A stretch of DNA of 64,000 nt, taken from assembly GCA_964057225.1 (NCBI GenBank), contig OZ059899.1:19662501-19726500 (forward strand). The letters run 5' to 3'. The translations under genes and the position numbers were made by a program. This DNA comes from Auanema rhodensis. Taxonomy: Eukaryota > Nematoda > Chromadorea > Rhabditida > Rhabditidae. How positions within the stretch are numbered: the first letter of the stretch is position 1; every line of letters starts with the position of its first letter. Under the pieces are notes generated by a model. The model made no database searches. It saw nothing but the letters and a program-made list of their open reading frames with translations, and was not told the origin of the DNA. Positions 8,925-22,500 of this stretch are shown here, in pieces.

Positions 8925-11900
8925 CCGCATCGAATGCACTATACAACATTGAGAAACGCTTAATACAAAAATTAGTTATGATCGTTTGAAAAATGATGCA
9001 TTAGTGTATGTTGAGTTTCCATGTACACTCAACATTGCTTCCAAAAACATTTTGACAAAAATTTTTCCGAAAAATTTCGAGAAAATTTCGCGAAAAGTAG
9101 ATGTTTTTAGATTCCTTTTTCCAAGGCAAAGACGATGGACAATGTTATTCAACGAAAAAATTATTTCTGCAGGGTGAAAATCGAGGATATAAGTGTGAAC
9201 TTATATCAGTTGATATCTCGGTGCATTTTTAAGCTAGCGCAAATCTGATAACACAGATCGACGCAGCTTAAAAATCCGCATCGAATGCACTATACTGCAT
9301 TGAGAAACGCTTAATACAAAAGTTAGTTATGATCGTTTGAAAAATGATGCATTAGTGTATGTTGAGTTTCCATGTACACTCAACATTGCTTCCAAAAACA
9401 TTTTGACAAAAATTTTTCCGAAAAATTTCAAAATAATTTCGCGAAAAGTAGATGTTTTTAGATTCCTTTTTTCAAGGCAAAGACGATGGACAATGTTATT
9501 CAACGAAAAAATTAATTCTCCAGGGTGAAAATCGAGGATATAAGTGTGAACTTATATCAGTTGATATCTCGGTGCATTTTAAAGCTAGCGCAAATCTGAT
9601 AACACAGATCGACGCAGCTTAAAAATCCGCATCGAATGCATTATACTACATTGAGAAACGCTTAATACAAAAATTAGTTATGATCGTTTGAAAAATGATG
9701 CATTAGTGTATGTTGAGTTTCCATGTACACTCAACATTGCTTCCAAAAACATTTTTACAAAAATTTTTCCGAAAAATTTCAAAATAATTTCGCAAAAAGT
9801 AGATGTTTTTAGATTCCTTTTTTCAAGGCAAAGACGATGGACAATGTTATTCAACGAAAAAATTAATTCTGCAGGGTGAAAATCGAGGATATAAGTGTGA
9901 ACTTATATCAGTTGATATCTCGGTGCATTTTTAAGCTAGCGCAAATCTGATAACACAGATCGACGCAGCTTAAAAATCCGCATCGAATGCACTATACAAC
10001 ATTGAGAAACGCTTGATACAAAAATTAGTTATGATCGTTTGAAAAATGATGCATTAGTGTATGTTGAGTTTCCATGTACACTCAACATTGCTTCCAAAAA
10101 CATTTTGACAAAAATTTTTCCGAAAAATTTCAAAATAATTTCGCGAAAAGTAGATGTTTTTAGATTCCTTTTTTCAAGGCAAAGACGATGGACAATGTTA
10201 TTCAACGAAAAAATTATTTCTGCAGGGTGAAAATCGAGGATATAAGTGTGAACTTATATCAGTTGAAATCTCGGTGCATTTTTAAGCTAGCGCAAATCTG
10301 ATAATACAGATCGACGCAGCTTAAAAATCCGCATCGAATGCACTATACAACATTGAGAAACGCTTAATACAAAAATTAGTTATGATCGTTTGAAAAATGA
10401 TGCATTAGTGTATGTTGAGTTTCCATGTACACTCAACATTGCTTCCAAAAACATTTTGACAAAAATTTTTCCGAAAAATTTCAAAATAATTTCGCGAAAA
10501 GTAGATGTTTTTAGACTCCTTTTTTCAAGGCAAAGACGATGGACAATGTTATTCAACGAAAAAATTATTTCTGCAGGGTGAAAATCGAGGATATAAGTGT
10601 GAACTTATATCAGTTGAAATCTCGGTGCATTTTTAAGCTAGCGCAAATCTGATAATACAGATCGACGCAGCTTAAAAATCCGCATCGAATGCACTATACT
10701 GCATTGAGAAACGCTTAATACAAAAATAAGTTATGATCGTTTGAAAAATGATGCATTAGTGTATGTTGAGTTTCCATGTACACTCAACATTGCTTCCAAA
10801 AACATTTTGACAAAAATTTTTCCGAAAAATTTTAAAATAATTTCGCAAAAAGTAGATGTTTTTAGATTCCTTTTTTCAAGGCAAAGACGATGGACAATGT
10901 TATTCAACGAAAAAATTATTTCTGCAGGGTGAAAATCGAGGATATAAGTGTGAACTTATATCAGTTGAAATCTCGGTGCATTTTTAAGCTAGCGCAAATC
11001 TGATAACACAGATCGACGCAGCTTAAAAATCCGCATCGAATGCACTATACAACATTGAGAAACGCTTAATACAAAAATTAGTTATGATCGTTTGAAAAAT
11101 GATGCATTAGTGTATGTTGAGTTTCCATGTACACTCAACATTGCTTCCAAAAACATTTTGACAAAAATTTTTCCGAAAAATTTCGAGAAAATTTCGCGAA
11201 AAGTAGATGTTTTTAGATTCCTTTTTCCAAGGCAAAGACGATGGACAATGTTATTCAACGAAAAAATTATTTCTGCAGGGTGAAAATCGAGGATATAAGT
11301 GTGAACTTATATCAGTTGATATCTCGGTGCATTTTTAAGCTAGCGCAAATCTGATAACACAGATCGACGCAGCTTAAAAATCCGCATCGAATGCACTATA
11401 CTGCATTGAGAAACGCTTAATACAAAAGTTAGTTATGATCGTTTGAAAAATGATGCATTAGTGTATGTTGAGTTTCCATGTACACTCAACATTGCTTCCA
11501 AAAACATTTTGACAAAAATTTTTCCGAAAAATTTCAAAATAATTTCGCGAAAAGTAGATGTTTTTAGATTCCTTTTTTCAAGGCAAAGACGATGGACAAT
11601 GTTATTCAACGAAAAAATTAATTCTCCAGGGTGAAAATCGAGGATATAAGTGTGAACTTATATCAGTTGATATCTCGGTGCAATTTTAAGCTAGCGCAAA
11701 TCTGATAATACAGATCGACGCAGCTTAAAAATCCGCATCGAATGCACTATACTGCATTGAGAAACGCTTAATACAAAAGTTAGTTATGATCGTTTGAAAA
11801 ATGATGCATTAGTGTATGTTGAGTTTCCATGTACACTCAACATTGCTTCCAAAAACATTTTGACAAAAATTTTTCCGAAAAATTTCAAAATAATTTCGCA

Positions 11901-12495
11901 AAAAGTAGATGTTTTTAGATTCCTTTTTTCAAGGCAAAGACGATGGACAATGTTATTCAACGAAAAAATCAATTCTGCAGGGTGAAAATCGAGGATATAA
12001 GTGTGAACTTATATCAGTTGATATCTCGGTGCATTTTAAAGCTAGCGCAAATCTGATAACACAGATCGACGCAGCTTAAAAATCCGCATCGAATGCATTA
12101 TACTACATTGAGAAACGCTTAATACAAAAATTAGTTATGATCGTTTGAAAAATGATGCATTAGTGTATGTTGAGTTTCCATGTACACTCAACATTGCTTC
12201 CAAAAACATTTTTACAAAAATTTTTCCGAAAAATTTCAAAATAATTTCGCAAAAAGTAGATGTTTTTAGATTCCTTTTTTCAAGGCAAAGACGATGGACA
12301 ATGTTATTCAACGAAAAAATTAATTCTGCAGGGTGAAAATCGAGGATATAAGTGTGAACTTATATCAGTTGATATCTCGGTGCATTTTTAAGCTAGCGCA
12401 AATCTGATAACACAGATCGACGCAGCTTAAAAATCCGCATCGAATGCACTATACAACATTGAGAAACGCTTGATACAAAAATTAGTTATGATCGT

Positions 12496-12846
12496 TTGAA
12501 AAATGATGCATTAGTGTATGTTGAGTTTCCATGTACACTCAACATTGCTTCCAAAAACATTTTGACAAAAATTTTTCCGAAAAATTTCAAAATAATTTCG
12601 CGAAAAGTAGATGTTTTTAGATTCCTTTTTTCAAGGCAAAGACGATGGACAATGTTATTCAACGAAAAAATTAATTCTCCAGGGTGAAAATCGAGGATAT
12701 AAGTGTGAACTTATATCAGTTGATATCTCGGTGCATTTTTAAGCTAGCGCAAATCTGATAACACAGATCGACGCAGCTTAAAAATCCGCATCGAATGCAC
12801 TATACTGCATTGAGAAACGCTTAATACAAAAGTTAGTTATGATCGT
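12496..12846. repeat. Single monomer between HOR blocks
   Basis: A 351-bp unit of the TTCGCGAAAAG, CTCCAGGGTG type. Its leader, with CGCTTGATAC, matches the one before unit 10039, while its 3' half matches the units that follow, so it looks like a junction between the 8.3-12.5 kb block and the dimer block. Confidence 0.7.
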
Positions 12847-14250
12847 TTGAAAAATGATGCATTAGTGTATGTTGAGTTTCCATGTACACTCAACATTGCT
12901 TCCAAAAACATTTTGACAAAAATTTTTCCGAAAAATTTCAAAATAATTTCGCGAAAAGTAGATGTTTTTAGATTCCTTTTTCCAAGGCAAAGACCATAGA
13001 CAATGTTATTCAACGAAAAAATTAATTCTCCAGGGTGAAAATCGAGGATATAAGTGTGAACTTATATCAGTTGATATCTCGGTGCATTTTTAAGCTAGCG
13101 CAAATCTGATAACACAGATCGACGCAGCTTAAAAATCCGCATCGAATGCACTATACTGCATTGAGAAACGCTTAATACAAAAGTTAGTTATGATCGTTTG
13201 AAAAATGATGCATTAGTGTATGTTGAGTTTCCATGTACACTCAACATTGCTTCCAAAAACATTTTGACAAAAATTTTTCCGAAAAATTTCAAAATAATTT
13301 CGCAAAAAGTAGATGTTTTTAGATTCCTTTTTTTAAGGCAAAGACGATGGACAATGTTATTCAACGAAAAAATCAATTCTGCAGGGTGAAAATCGAGGAT
13401 ATAAGTGTGAACTTATATCAGTTGATATCTCGGTGCATTTTTAAGCTAGCGCAAATCTGATAACACAGATCGACGCAGCTTAAAAATCCGCATCGAATGC
13501 ACTATACTGCATTGAGAAACGCTTAATACAAAAGTTAGTTATGATCGTTTGAAAAATGATGCATTAGTGTATGTTGAGTTTCCATGTACACTCAACATTG
13601 CTTCCAAAAACATTTTGACAAAAATTTTTCCGAAAAATTTCAAAATAATTTCGCGAAAAGTAGATGTTTTTAGATTCCTTTTTTCAAGGCAAAGACCATA
13701 GACAATGTTATTCAACGAAAAAATTAATTCTCCAGGGTGAAAATCGAGGATATAAGTGTGAACTTATATCAGTTGATATCTCGGTGCATTTTTAAGCTAG
13801 CGCAAATCTGATAACACAGATCGACGCAGCTTAAAAATCCGCATCGAATGCACTATACTGCATTGAGAAACGCTTAATACAAAAGTTAGTTATGATCGTT
13901 TGAAAAATGATGCATTAGTGTATGTTGAGTTTCCATGTACACTCAACATTGCTTCCAAAAACATTTTGACAAAAATTTTTCCGAAAAATTTCAAAATAAT
14001 TTCGCAAAAAGTAGATGTTTTTAGATTCCTTTTTTTAAGGCAAAGACGATGGACAATGTTATTCAACGAAAAAATCAATTCTGCAGGGTGAAAATCGAGG
14101 ATATAAGTGTGAACTTATATCAGTTGATATCTCGGTGCATTTTTAAGCTAGCGCAAATCTGATAACACAGATCGACGCAGCTTAAAAATCCGCATCGAAT
14201 GCACTATACAACATTGAGAAACGCTTAATACAAAAGTTAGTTATGATCGT
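12847..14250. repeat. 702-bp dimeric higher-order repeat, two copies
   Basis: Units 12847 and 13549 share the private GACCATAGACAATG change, which puts a stop codon into the usual open frame. Units 13198 and 13900 share CCTTTTTTTAAGGC and AAAATCAATTCTG. The order is A-B-A-B at a 702-bp offset. One difference between the A copies is TTTTTCCAAGG in 12847 against TTTTTTCAAGG in 13549. Confidence 0.85.
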
Positions 14251-17200
14251 TTGAAAAATGATGCATTAGTGTATGTTGAGTTTCCATGTACACTCAACAT
14301 TGCTTCCAAAAACATTTTGACAAAAATGTTTCCGAAAAATTTTGAAATAATTTCGCGAAAAGTAGATGTTTTTAGATTCCTTTTTTCAAGGCAAAGACGA
14401 TGGACAATGTTATTCAACGAAAAAATTAATTCTGCAGGGTGAAAATCGAGGATATAAGTGTGAACTTATATCAGTTGATATCTCGGTGCATTTTAAATCT
14501 AGCGCAAATCTGATAACACAGATCGACGCAGCTTAAAAATCCGCATCGAATGCATTATACTACATTGAGAAACGCTTAATACAAAAATTAGTTATGATCG
14601 TTTGAAAAATGATGCATTAGTGTATGTTGAGTTTCCATGTACACTCAACATTGCTTCCAAAAACATTTTGACAAAAATTTTTCCGAAAAATTTCAAAATA
14701 ATTTCGCGAAAAGTAGATGTTTTTAGATTCCTTTTTTCAAGGCAAAGACGATGGACAATGTTATTCAACGAAAAAATTAATTCTCCAGGGTGAAAATCGA
14801 GGATATAAGTGTGAACTTATATCAGTTGATATCTCGGTGCATTTTTAAGCTAGCGCAAATCTGATAACACAGATCGACGCAGCTTAAAAATCCGCATCGA
14901 ATGCACTATACTGCATTGAGAAACGCTTAATACAAAAGTTAGTTATGATCGTTTGAAAAATGATGCATTAGTGTATGTTGAGTTTCCATGTACACTCAAC
15001 ATTGCTTCCAAAAACATTTTGACAAAAATTTTTCCGAAAAATTTCAAAATAATTTCGCGAAAAGTAGATGTTTTTAGATTCCTTTTTTCAAGGCAAAGAC
15101 GATGGACAATGTTATTCAACGAAAAAATTAATTCTCCAGGGTGAAAATCGAGGATATAAGTGTGAACTTATATCAGTTGATATCTCGGTGCAATTTTAAG
15201 CTAGCGCAAATCTGATAATACAGATCGACGCAGCTTAAAAATCCGCATCGAATGCACTATACTGCATTGAGAAACGCTTAATACAAAAGTTAGTTATGAT
15301 CGTTTGAAAAATGATGCATTAGTGTATGTTGAGTTTCCATGTACACTCAACATTGCTTCCAAAAACATTTTTACAAAAATTTTTCCGAAAAATTTCAAAA
15401 TAATTTCGCAAAAAGTAGATGTTTTTAGATTCCTTTTTTCAAGGCAAAGACGATGGACAATGTTATTCAACGAAAAAATCAATTCTGCAGGGTGAAAATC
15501 GAGGATATAAGTGTGAACTTATATCAGTTGATATCTCGGTGCATTTTTAAGCTAGCGCAAATCTGATAACACAGATCGACGCAGCTTAAAAATCCGCATC
15601 GAATGCACTATACAACATTGAGAAACGCTTGATACAAAAATTAGTTATGATCGTTTGAAAAATGATGCATTAGTGTATGTTGAGTTTCCATGTACACTCA
15701 ACATTGCTTCCAAAAACATTTTGACAAAAATGTTTCCGAAAAATTTTGAAATAATTTCGCGAAAAGTAGATGTTTTTAGATTCCTTTTTTCAAGGCAAAG
15801 ACGATGGACAATGTTATTCAACGAAAAAATTAATTCTGCAGGGTGAAAATCGAGGATATAAGTGTGAACTTATATCAGTTGATATCTCGGTGCATTTTAA
15901 AGCTAGCGCAAATCTGATAACACAGATCGACGCAGCTTAAAAATCCGCATCGAATGCATTATACTACATTGAGAAACGCTTAATACAAAAATTAGTTATG
16001 ATCGTTTGAAAAATGATGCATTAGTGTATGTTGAGTTTCCATGTACACTCAACATTGCTTCCAAAAACATTTTGACAAAAATTTTTCCGAAAAATTTCAA
16101 AATAATTTCGCGAAAAGTAGATGTTTTTAGATTCCTTTTTTCAAGGCAAAGACGATGGACAATGTTATTCAACGAAAAAATTATTTCTGCAGGGTGAAAA
16201 TCGAGGATATAAGTGTGAACTTATATCAGTTGAAATCTCGGTGCATTTTTAAGCTAGCGCAAATCTGATAACACAGATCGACGCAGCTTGAAAATCCGCA
16301 TCGAATGCACTATACAACATTGAGAAACGCTTAATACAAAAATTAGTTATGATCGTTTGAAAAATGATGCATTAGTGTATGTTGAGTTTCCATGTACACT
16401 CAACATTGCTTCCAAAAACATTTTGACAAAAATTTTTCCGAAAAATTTCGAGAAAATTTCGCGAAAAGTAGATGTTTTTAGATTCCTTTTTCCAAGGCAA
16501 AGACGATGGACAATGTTATTCAACGAAAAAATCATTTCTGCAGGGTGAAAATCGAGGATATAAGTGTGAACTTATATCAGTTGATATCTCGGTGCATTTT
16601 TAAGCTAGCGCAAATCTGATAACACAGATCGACGCAGCTTAAAAATCCGCATCGAATGCACTATACAACATTGAGAAACGCTTGATACAAAAATTAGTTA
16701 TGATCGTTTGAAAAATGATGCATTAGTGTATGTTGAGTTTCCATGTACACTCAACATTGCTTCCAAAAACATTTTGACAAAAATTTTTCCGAAAAATTTC
16801 AAAATAATTTCGCGAAAAGTAGATGTTTTTAGATTCCTTTTTTCAAGGCAAAGACGATGGACAATGTTATTCAACGAAAAAATTAATTCTCCAGGGTGAA
16901 AATCGAGGATATAAGTGTGAATTTATATCAGTTGATATCTCGGTGCAATTTTAAGCTAGCGCAAATCTGATAATACAGATCGACGCAGCTTAAAAATCCG
17001 CATCGAATGCACTATACTGCATTGAGAAACGCTTGATACAAAAGTTAGTTATGATCGTTTGAAAAATGATGCATTAGTGTATGTTGAGTTTCCATGTACA
17101 CTCAACATTGCTTCCAAAAACATTTTGACAAAAATTTTTCCGAAAAATTTCAAAATAATTTCGCAAAAAGTAGATGTTTTTAGATTCCTTTTTTCAAGGC

Positions 17201-17409
17201 AAAGACGATGGACAATGTTATTCAACGAAAAAATTAATTCTGCAGGGTGAAAATCGAGGATATAAGTGTGAACTTATATCAGTTGATATCTCGGTGCATT
17301 TTTAAGCTAGCGCAAATCTGATAACACAGATCGACGCAGCTTAAAAATCCGCATCGAATGCACTATACAACATTGAGAAACGCTTAATACAAAAGTTAGT
17401 TATGATCGT
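14251..17409. repeat. Nine monomers in mixed order
   Basis: Units of the CAAAAATGTTTCC, TTTTGAAATAA type appear at 14251 and 15655. Units with CTCCAGGGTG are at 14602, 14953 and 16708. The CAATTTTAAGC plus GATAATACAG leader precedes 15304 and 17059 (offset 1755 bp, five monomers). Units 14953 and 15304 match 11443 and 11794 at an offset of 3510 bp (ten monomers). Private changes include AAATCTAGCGC near 14498 and GTGTGAATTTATATC near 16921. No single period fits the block. Confidence 0.75.
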
Positions 17410-18813
17410 TTGAAAAATGATGCATTAGTGTATGTTGAGTTTCCATGTACACTCAACATTGCTTCCAAAAACATTTTGACAAAAATGTTTCCGAAAAATT
17501 TTGAAATAATTTCGCGAAAAGTAGATGTTTTTAGATTCCTTTTTTCAAGGCAAAGACGATGGACAATGTTATTCAACGAAAAAATTAATTCTGCAGGGTG
17601 AAAATCGAGGATATAAGTGTGAACTTATATCAGTTGATATCTCGGTGCATTTTAAAGCTAGCGCAAATCTGATAACACAGATCGACGCAGCTTAAAAATC
17701 CGCATCGAATGCATTATACTACATTGAGAAACGCTTAATACAAAAATTAGTTATGATCGTTTGAAAAATGATGCATTAGTGTATGTTGAGTTTCCATGTA
17801 CACTCAACATTGCTTCCAAAAACATTTTGACAAAAATTTTTCCGAAAAATTTCAAAATAATTTCGCGAAAAGTAGATGTTTTTAGATTCCTTTTTTCAAG
17901 GCAAAGACGATGGACAATGTTATTCAACGAAAAAATTAATTCTCCAGGGTGAAAATCGAGGATATAAGTGTGAACTTATATCAGTTGATATCTCGGTGCA
18001 TTTTAAAGCTAGCGCAAATCTGATAACACAGATCGACGCAGCTTAAAAATCCGCATCGAATGCATTATACTACATTGAGAAACGCTTAATACAAAAATTA
18101 GTTATGATCGTTTGAAAAATGATGCATTAGTGTATGTTGAGTTTCCATGTACACTCAACATTGCTTCCAAAAACATTTTGACAAAAATGTTTCCGAAAAA
18201 TTTTGAAATAATTTCGCGAAAAGTAGATGTTTTTAGATTCCTTTTTTCAAGGCAAAGACGATGGACAATGTTATTCAACGAAAAAATTAATTCTGCAGGG
18301 TGAAAATCGAGGATATAAGTGTGAACTTATATCAGTTGATATCTCGGTGCATTTTAAAGCTAGCGCAAATCTGATAACACAGATCGACGCAGCTTAAAAA
18401 TCCGCATCGAATGCATTATACTACATTGAGAAACGCTTAATACAAAAATTAGTTATGATCGTTTGAAAAATGATGCATTAGTGTATGTTGAGTTTCCATG
18501 TACACTCAACATTGCTTCCAAAAACATTTTGACAAAAATTTTTCCGAAAAATTTCAAAATAATTTCGCGAAAAGTAGATGTTTTTAGATTCCTTTTTTCA
18601 AGGCAAAGACGATGGACAATGTTATTCAACGAAAAAATTAATTCTCCAGGGTGAAAATCGAGGATATAAGTGTGAACTTATATCAGTTGATATCTCGGTG
18701 CATTTTAAAGCTAGCGCAAATCTGATAACACAGATCGACGCAGCTTAAAAATCCGCATCGAATGCATTATACTACATTGAGAAACGCTTAATACAAAAAT
18801 TAGTTATGATCGT
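17410..18813. repeat. 702-bp dimeric higher-order repeat, two copies
   Basis: Units 17410 and 18112 (CAAAAATGTTTCC, TTTTGAAATAA, CTGCAGGGTG) alternate with 17761 and 18463 (TTTCAAAATAA, CTCCAGGGTG). All but the first have the CATTTTAAAGC, GCATTATACTACATT leader. The leader before 17410 is different (CATTTTTAAGC, TACAACATT), which marks the left limit of the duplication. Confidence 0.85.
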
Positions 18814-19511
18814 TTGAAAAATGATGCATTAGTGTATGTTGAGTTTCCATGTACACTCAACATTGCTTCCAAAAACATTTTTACAAAAATTTTTCCGAAA
18901 AATTTCAAAATAATTTCGCAAAAAGTAGATGTTTTTAGATTCCTTTTTTCAAGGCAAAGACGATGGACAATGTTATTCAACGAAAAAATTAATTCTGCAG
19001 GGTGAAAATCGAGGATATAAGTGTGAACTTATATCAGTTGATATCTCGGTGCATTTTTAAGCTAGCGCAAATCTGATAACACAGATCGACGCAGCTTAAA
19101 AATCCGCATCGAATGCACTATACAACATTGAGAAACGCTTGATACAAAAATTAGTTATGATCGTTTGAAAAATGATGCATTAGTGTATGTTGAGTTTCCA
19201 TGTACACTCAACATTGCTTCCAAAAACATTTTGACATTTTTCCGAAAAATTTCAAAATAATTTCGCGAAAAGTAGATGTTTTTAGATTCCTTTTTTCAAG
19301 GCAAAGACGATGGACAATGTTATTCAACGAAAAAATTAATTCTCCAGGGTGAAAATCGAGGATATAAGTGTGAACTTATATCAGTTGATATCTCGGTGCA
19401 TTTTAAAGCTAGCGCAAATCTGATAACACAGATCGACGCAGCTTAAAAATCCGCATCGAATGCATTATACTACATTGAGAAACGCTTAATACAAAAATTA
19501 GTTATGATCGT
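18814..19511. repeat. Two monomers, second with 4-bp deletion (347 bp)
   Basis: Unit 18814 is a normal ACATTTTTACAAAAA type. Unit 19165-19511 reads TTGACATTTTTCCG where other units read TTGACAAAAATTTTTCCG, a loss of AAAA at about 19235/19236. This is the only shortened monomer in the window. The deletion removes half of the A5T5 tract and shortens the A-tract palindrome. Confidence 0.9.
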
Positions 19512-22500
19512 TTGAAAAATGATGCATTAGTGTATGTTGAGTTTCCATGTACACTCAACATTGCTTCCAAAAACATTTTTACAAAAATTTTTCCGAAAAA
19601 TTTCAAAATAATTTCGCAAAAAGTAGATGTTTTTAGATTCCTTTTTTCAAGGCAAAGACGATGGACAATGTTATTCAACGAAAAAATTAATTCTGCAGGG
19701 TGAAAATCGAGGATATAAGTGTGAACTTATATCAGTTGATATCTCGGTGCATTTTTAAGCTAGCGCAAATCTGATAACACAGATCGACGCAGCTTAAAAA
19801 TCCGCATCGAATGCACTATACAACATTGAGAAACGCTTGATACAAAAATTAGTTATGATCGTTTGAAAAATGATGCATTAGTGTATGTTGAGTTTCCATG
19901 TACACTCAACATTGCTTCCAAAAACATTTTTACAAAAATTTTTCCGAAAAATTTCAAAATAATTTCGCAAAAAGTAGATGTTTTTAGATTCCTTTTTTCA
20001 AGGAAAAGACGATGGACAATGTTATTCAACGAAAAAATTAATTCTCCAGGGTGAAAATCGAGGATATAAGTGTGAACTTATATCAGTTGATATCTCGGTG
20101 CATTTTAAAGCTAGCGCAAATCTGATAACACAGATCGACGCAGCTTAAAAATCCGCATCGAATGCACTATACAACATTGAGAAACGCTTGATACAAAAAT
20201 TAGTTATGATCGTTTGAAAAATGATGCATTAGTGTATGTTGAGTTTCCATGTACACTCAACATTGCTTCCAAAAACATTTTTACAAAAATTTTTCCGAAA
20301 AATTTCAAAATAATTTCGCAAAAAGTAGATGTTTTTAGATTCCTTTTTTCAAGGAAAAGACGATGGACAATGTTATTCAACGAAAAAATTAATTCTTCAG
20401 GGTGAAAATCGAGGATATAAGTGTGAACTTATATCAGTTGATATCTCGGTGCATTTTTAAGCTAGCGCAAATCTGATAACACAGATCGACGCAGCTTAAA
20501 AATCCGCATGGAATGCACTATATTACATTGAGAAACCCTCAATACAAAAATTAGTTATGATCGTTTGAAAAATGATGCATTAGTGTATGTTGAGTTTCCA
20601 TGTACACTCAACATTGCTTCCAAAAACATTTTTACAAAAATTTTTCCGAAAAATTTCGAGAAAATTTCGCGAAAAGTAGATGTTTTTAGATTCCTTTTTT
20701 CAAGGCAAAGACGATGGACAATGTTATTCAACGAAAAAATTAATTCTGCAGGGTGAAAATCGAGGATATAAGTGTGAACTTATATCAGTTGATATCTCGG
20801 TGCATTTTTAAGCTAGCGCAAATCTGATAACACAGATCGACGCAGCTTAAAAATCCGCATCGAATGCACTATACAACATTGAGAAACGCTTGATACAAAA
20901 ATTAGTTATGATCGTTTGAAAAATGATGCATTAGTGTATGTTGAGTTTCCATGTACACTCAACATTGCTTCCAAAAACATTTTTACAAAAATTTTTCCGA
21001 AAAATTTCAAAATAATTTCGCAAAAAGTAGATGTTTTTAGATTCCTTTTTTCAAGGAAAAGACGATGGACAATGTTATTCAACGAAAAAATTAATTCTCC
21101 AGGGTGAAAATCGAGGATATAAGTGTGAACTTATATCAGTTGATATCTCGGTGCATTTTAAAGCTAGCGCAAATCTGATAACACAGATCGACGCAGCTTA
21201 AAAATCCGCATCGAATGCATTATACTACATTGAGAAACGCTTAATACAAAAATTAGTTATGATCGTTTGAAAAATGATGCATTAGTGTATGTTGAGTTTC
21301 CATGTACACTCAACATTGCTTCCAAAAACATTTTTACAAAAATTTTTCCGAAAAATTTCAAAATAATTTCGCAAAAAGTAGATGTTTTTAGATTCCTTTT
21401 TTCAAGGCAAAGACGATGGACAATGTTATTCAACGAAAAAATTAATTCTGCAGGGTGAAAATCGAGGATATAAGTGTGAACTTATATCAGTTGATATCTC
21501 GGTGCATTTTTAAGCTAGCGCAAATCTGATAACACAGATCGACGCAGCTTAAAAATCCGCATCGAATGCACTATACAACATTGAGAAACGCTTGATACAA
21601 AAATTAGTTATGATCGTTTGAAAAATGATGCATTAGTGTATGTTGAGTTTCCATGTACACTCAACATTGCTTCCAAAAACATTTTTACAAAAATTTTTCC
21701 GAAAAATTTCAAAATAATTTCGCAAAAAGTAGATGTTTTTAGATTCCTTTTTTCAAGGAAAAGACGATGGACAATGTTATTCAACGAAAAAATTAATTCT
21801 TCAGGGTGAAAATCGAGGATATAAGTGTGAACTTATATCAGTTGATATCTCGGTGCATTTTTAAGCTAGCGCAAATCTGATAACACAGATCGACGCAGCT
21901 TAAAAATCCGCATCGAATGCACTATACAACATTGAGAAACGCTCAATACAAAAATTAGTCATGATCGTTTGAAAAATGATGCATTAGTGTATGTTGAGTT
22001 TCCATGTACACTCAACATTGCTTCCAAAAACATTTTTACAAAAATTTTTCCGAAAAATTTCGAGAAAATTTCGCGAAAAGTAGATGTTTTTAGATTCCTT
22101 TTTTCAAGGCAAAGACGATGGACAATGTTATTCAACGAAAAAATTAATTCTCCAGGGTGAAAATCGAGGATATAAGTGTGAACTTATATCAGTTGATATC
22201 TCGGTGCAATTTTAAGCTAGCGCAAATCTGATAATACAGATCGACGCAGCTTAAAAATCCGCATCGAATGCACTATACTGCATTGAGAAACGCTTAATAC
22301 AAAAGTTAGTTATGATCGTTTGAAAAATGATGCATTAGTGTATGTTGAGTTTCCATGTACACTCAACATTGCTTCCAAAAACATTTTTACAAAAATTTTT
22401 CCGAAAAATTTCAAAATAATTTCGCAAAAAGTAGATGTTTTTAGATTCCTTTTTTCAAGGCAAAGACGATGGACAATGTTATTCAACGAAAAAATTAATT

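Larger units (their letters stand above)
8635..8985 (+). repeat. Reference satellite monomer with internal map
   Basis: This unit is used as the map for all others. In order it holds: a conserved block with a 9-bp inverted repeat (+23-50); CATTTTGACA leading into A/T tracts (+58 to +111) that include a palindrome at +74-92; a variable block (+92 to about +190) with most of the monomer-to-monomer substitutions; a usual PstI site CTGCAG near +182; a nearly invariant block with a 9-bp inverted repeat (+201-222) and a 51-bp compound dyad (+240-290); and a second variable linker (+295 to +345), where copies differ as TACAACATT, TACTGCATT, TACTACATT or TACATCATT and as CTTAATAC, CTTGATAC or GTTTAATAC. 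This unit has GAAATC where most have GATATC at about +229, and ATAAGTT where most have TTAGTT at about +340. Confidence 0.9.
8284..12495. repeat. 6-mer HOR whose second copy gained one monomer
   Basis: Units 8284, 8635, 8986 and 9337 recur at 10390, 10741, 11092 and 11443 (offset 2106 bp, six monomers), including the rare ATAAGTTATG variant before 8635 and 10741. The match breaks near 11680. Unit 9688 then finds its partner at 12145 (offset 2457 bp, seven monomers). The second copy therefore holds one additional monomer, from about 11680 to 12030. It is marked by CAATTTTAAGC with GATAATACAG in its leader and AAAATCAATTCTG in its body. Confidence 0.8.
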
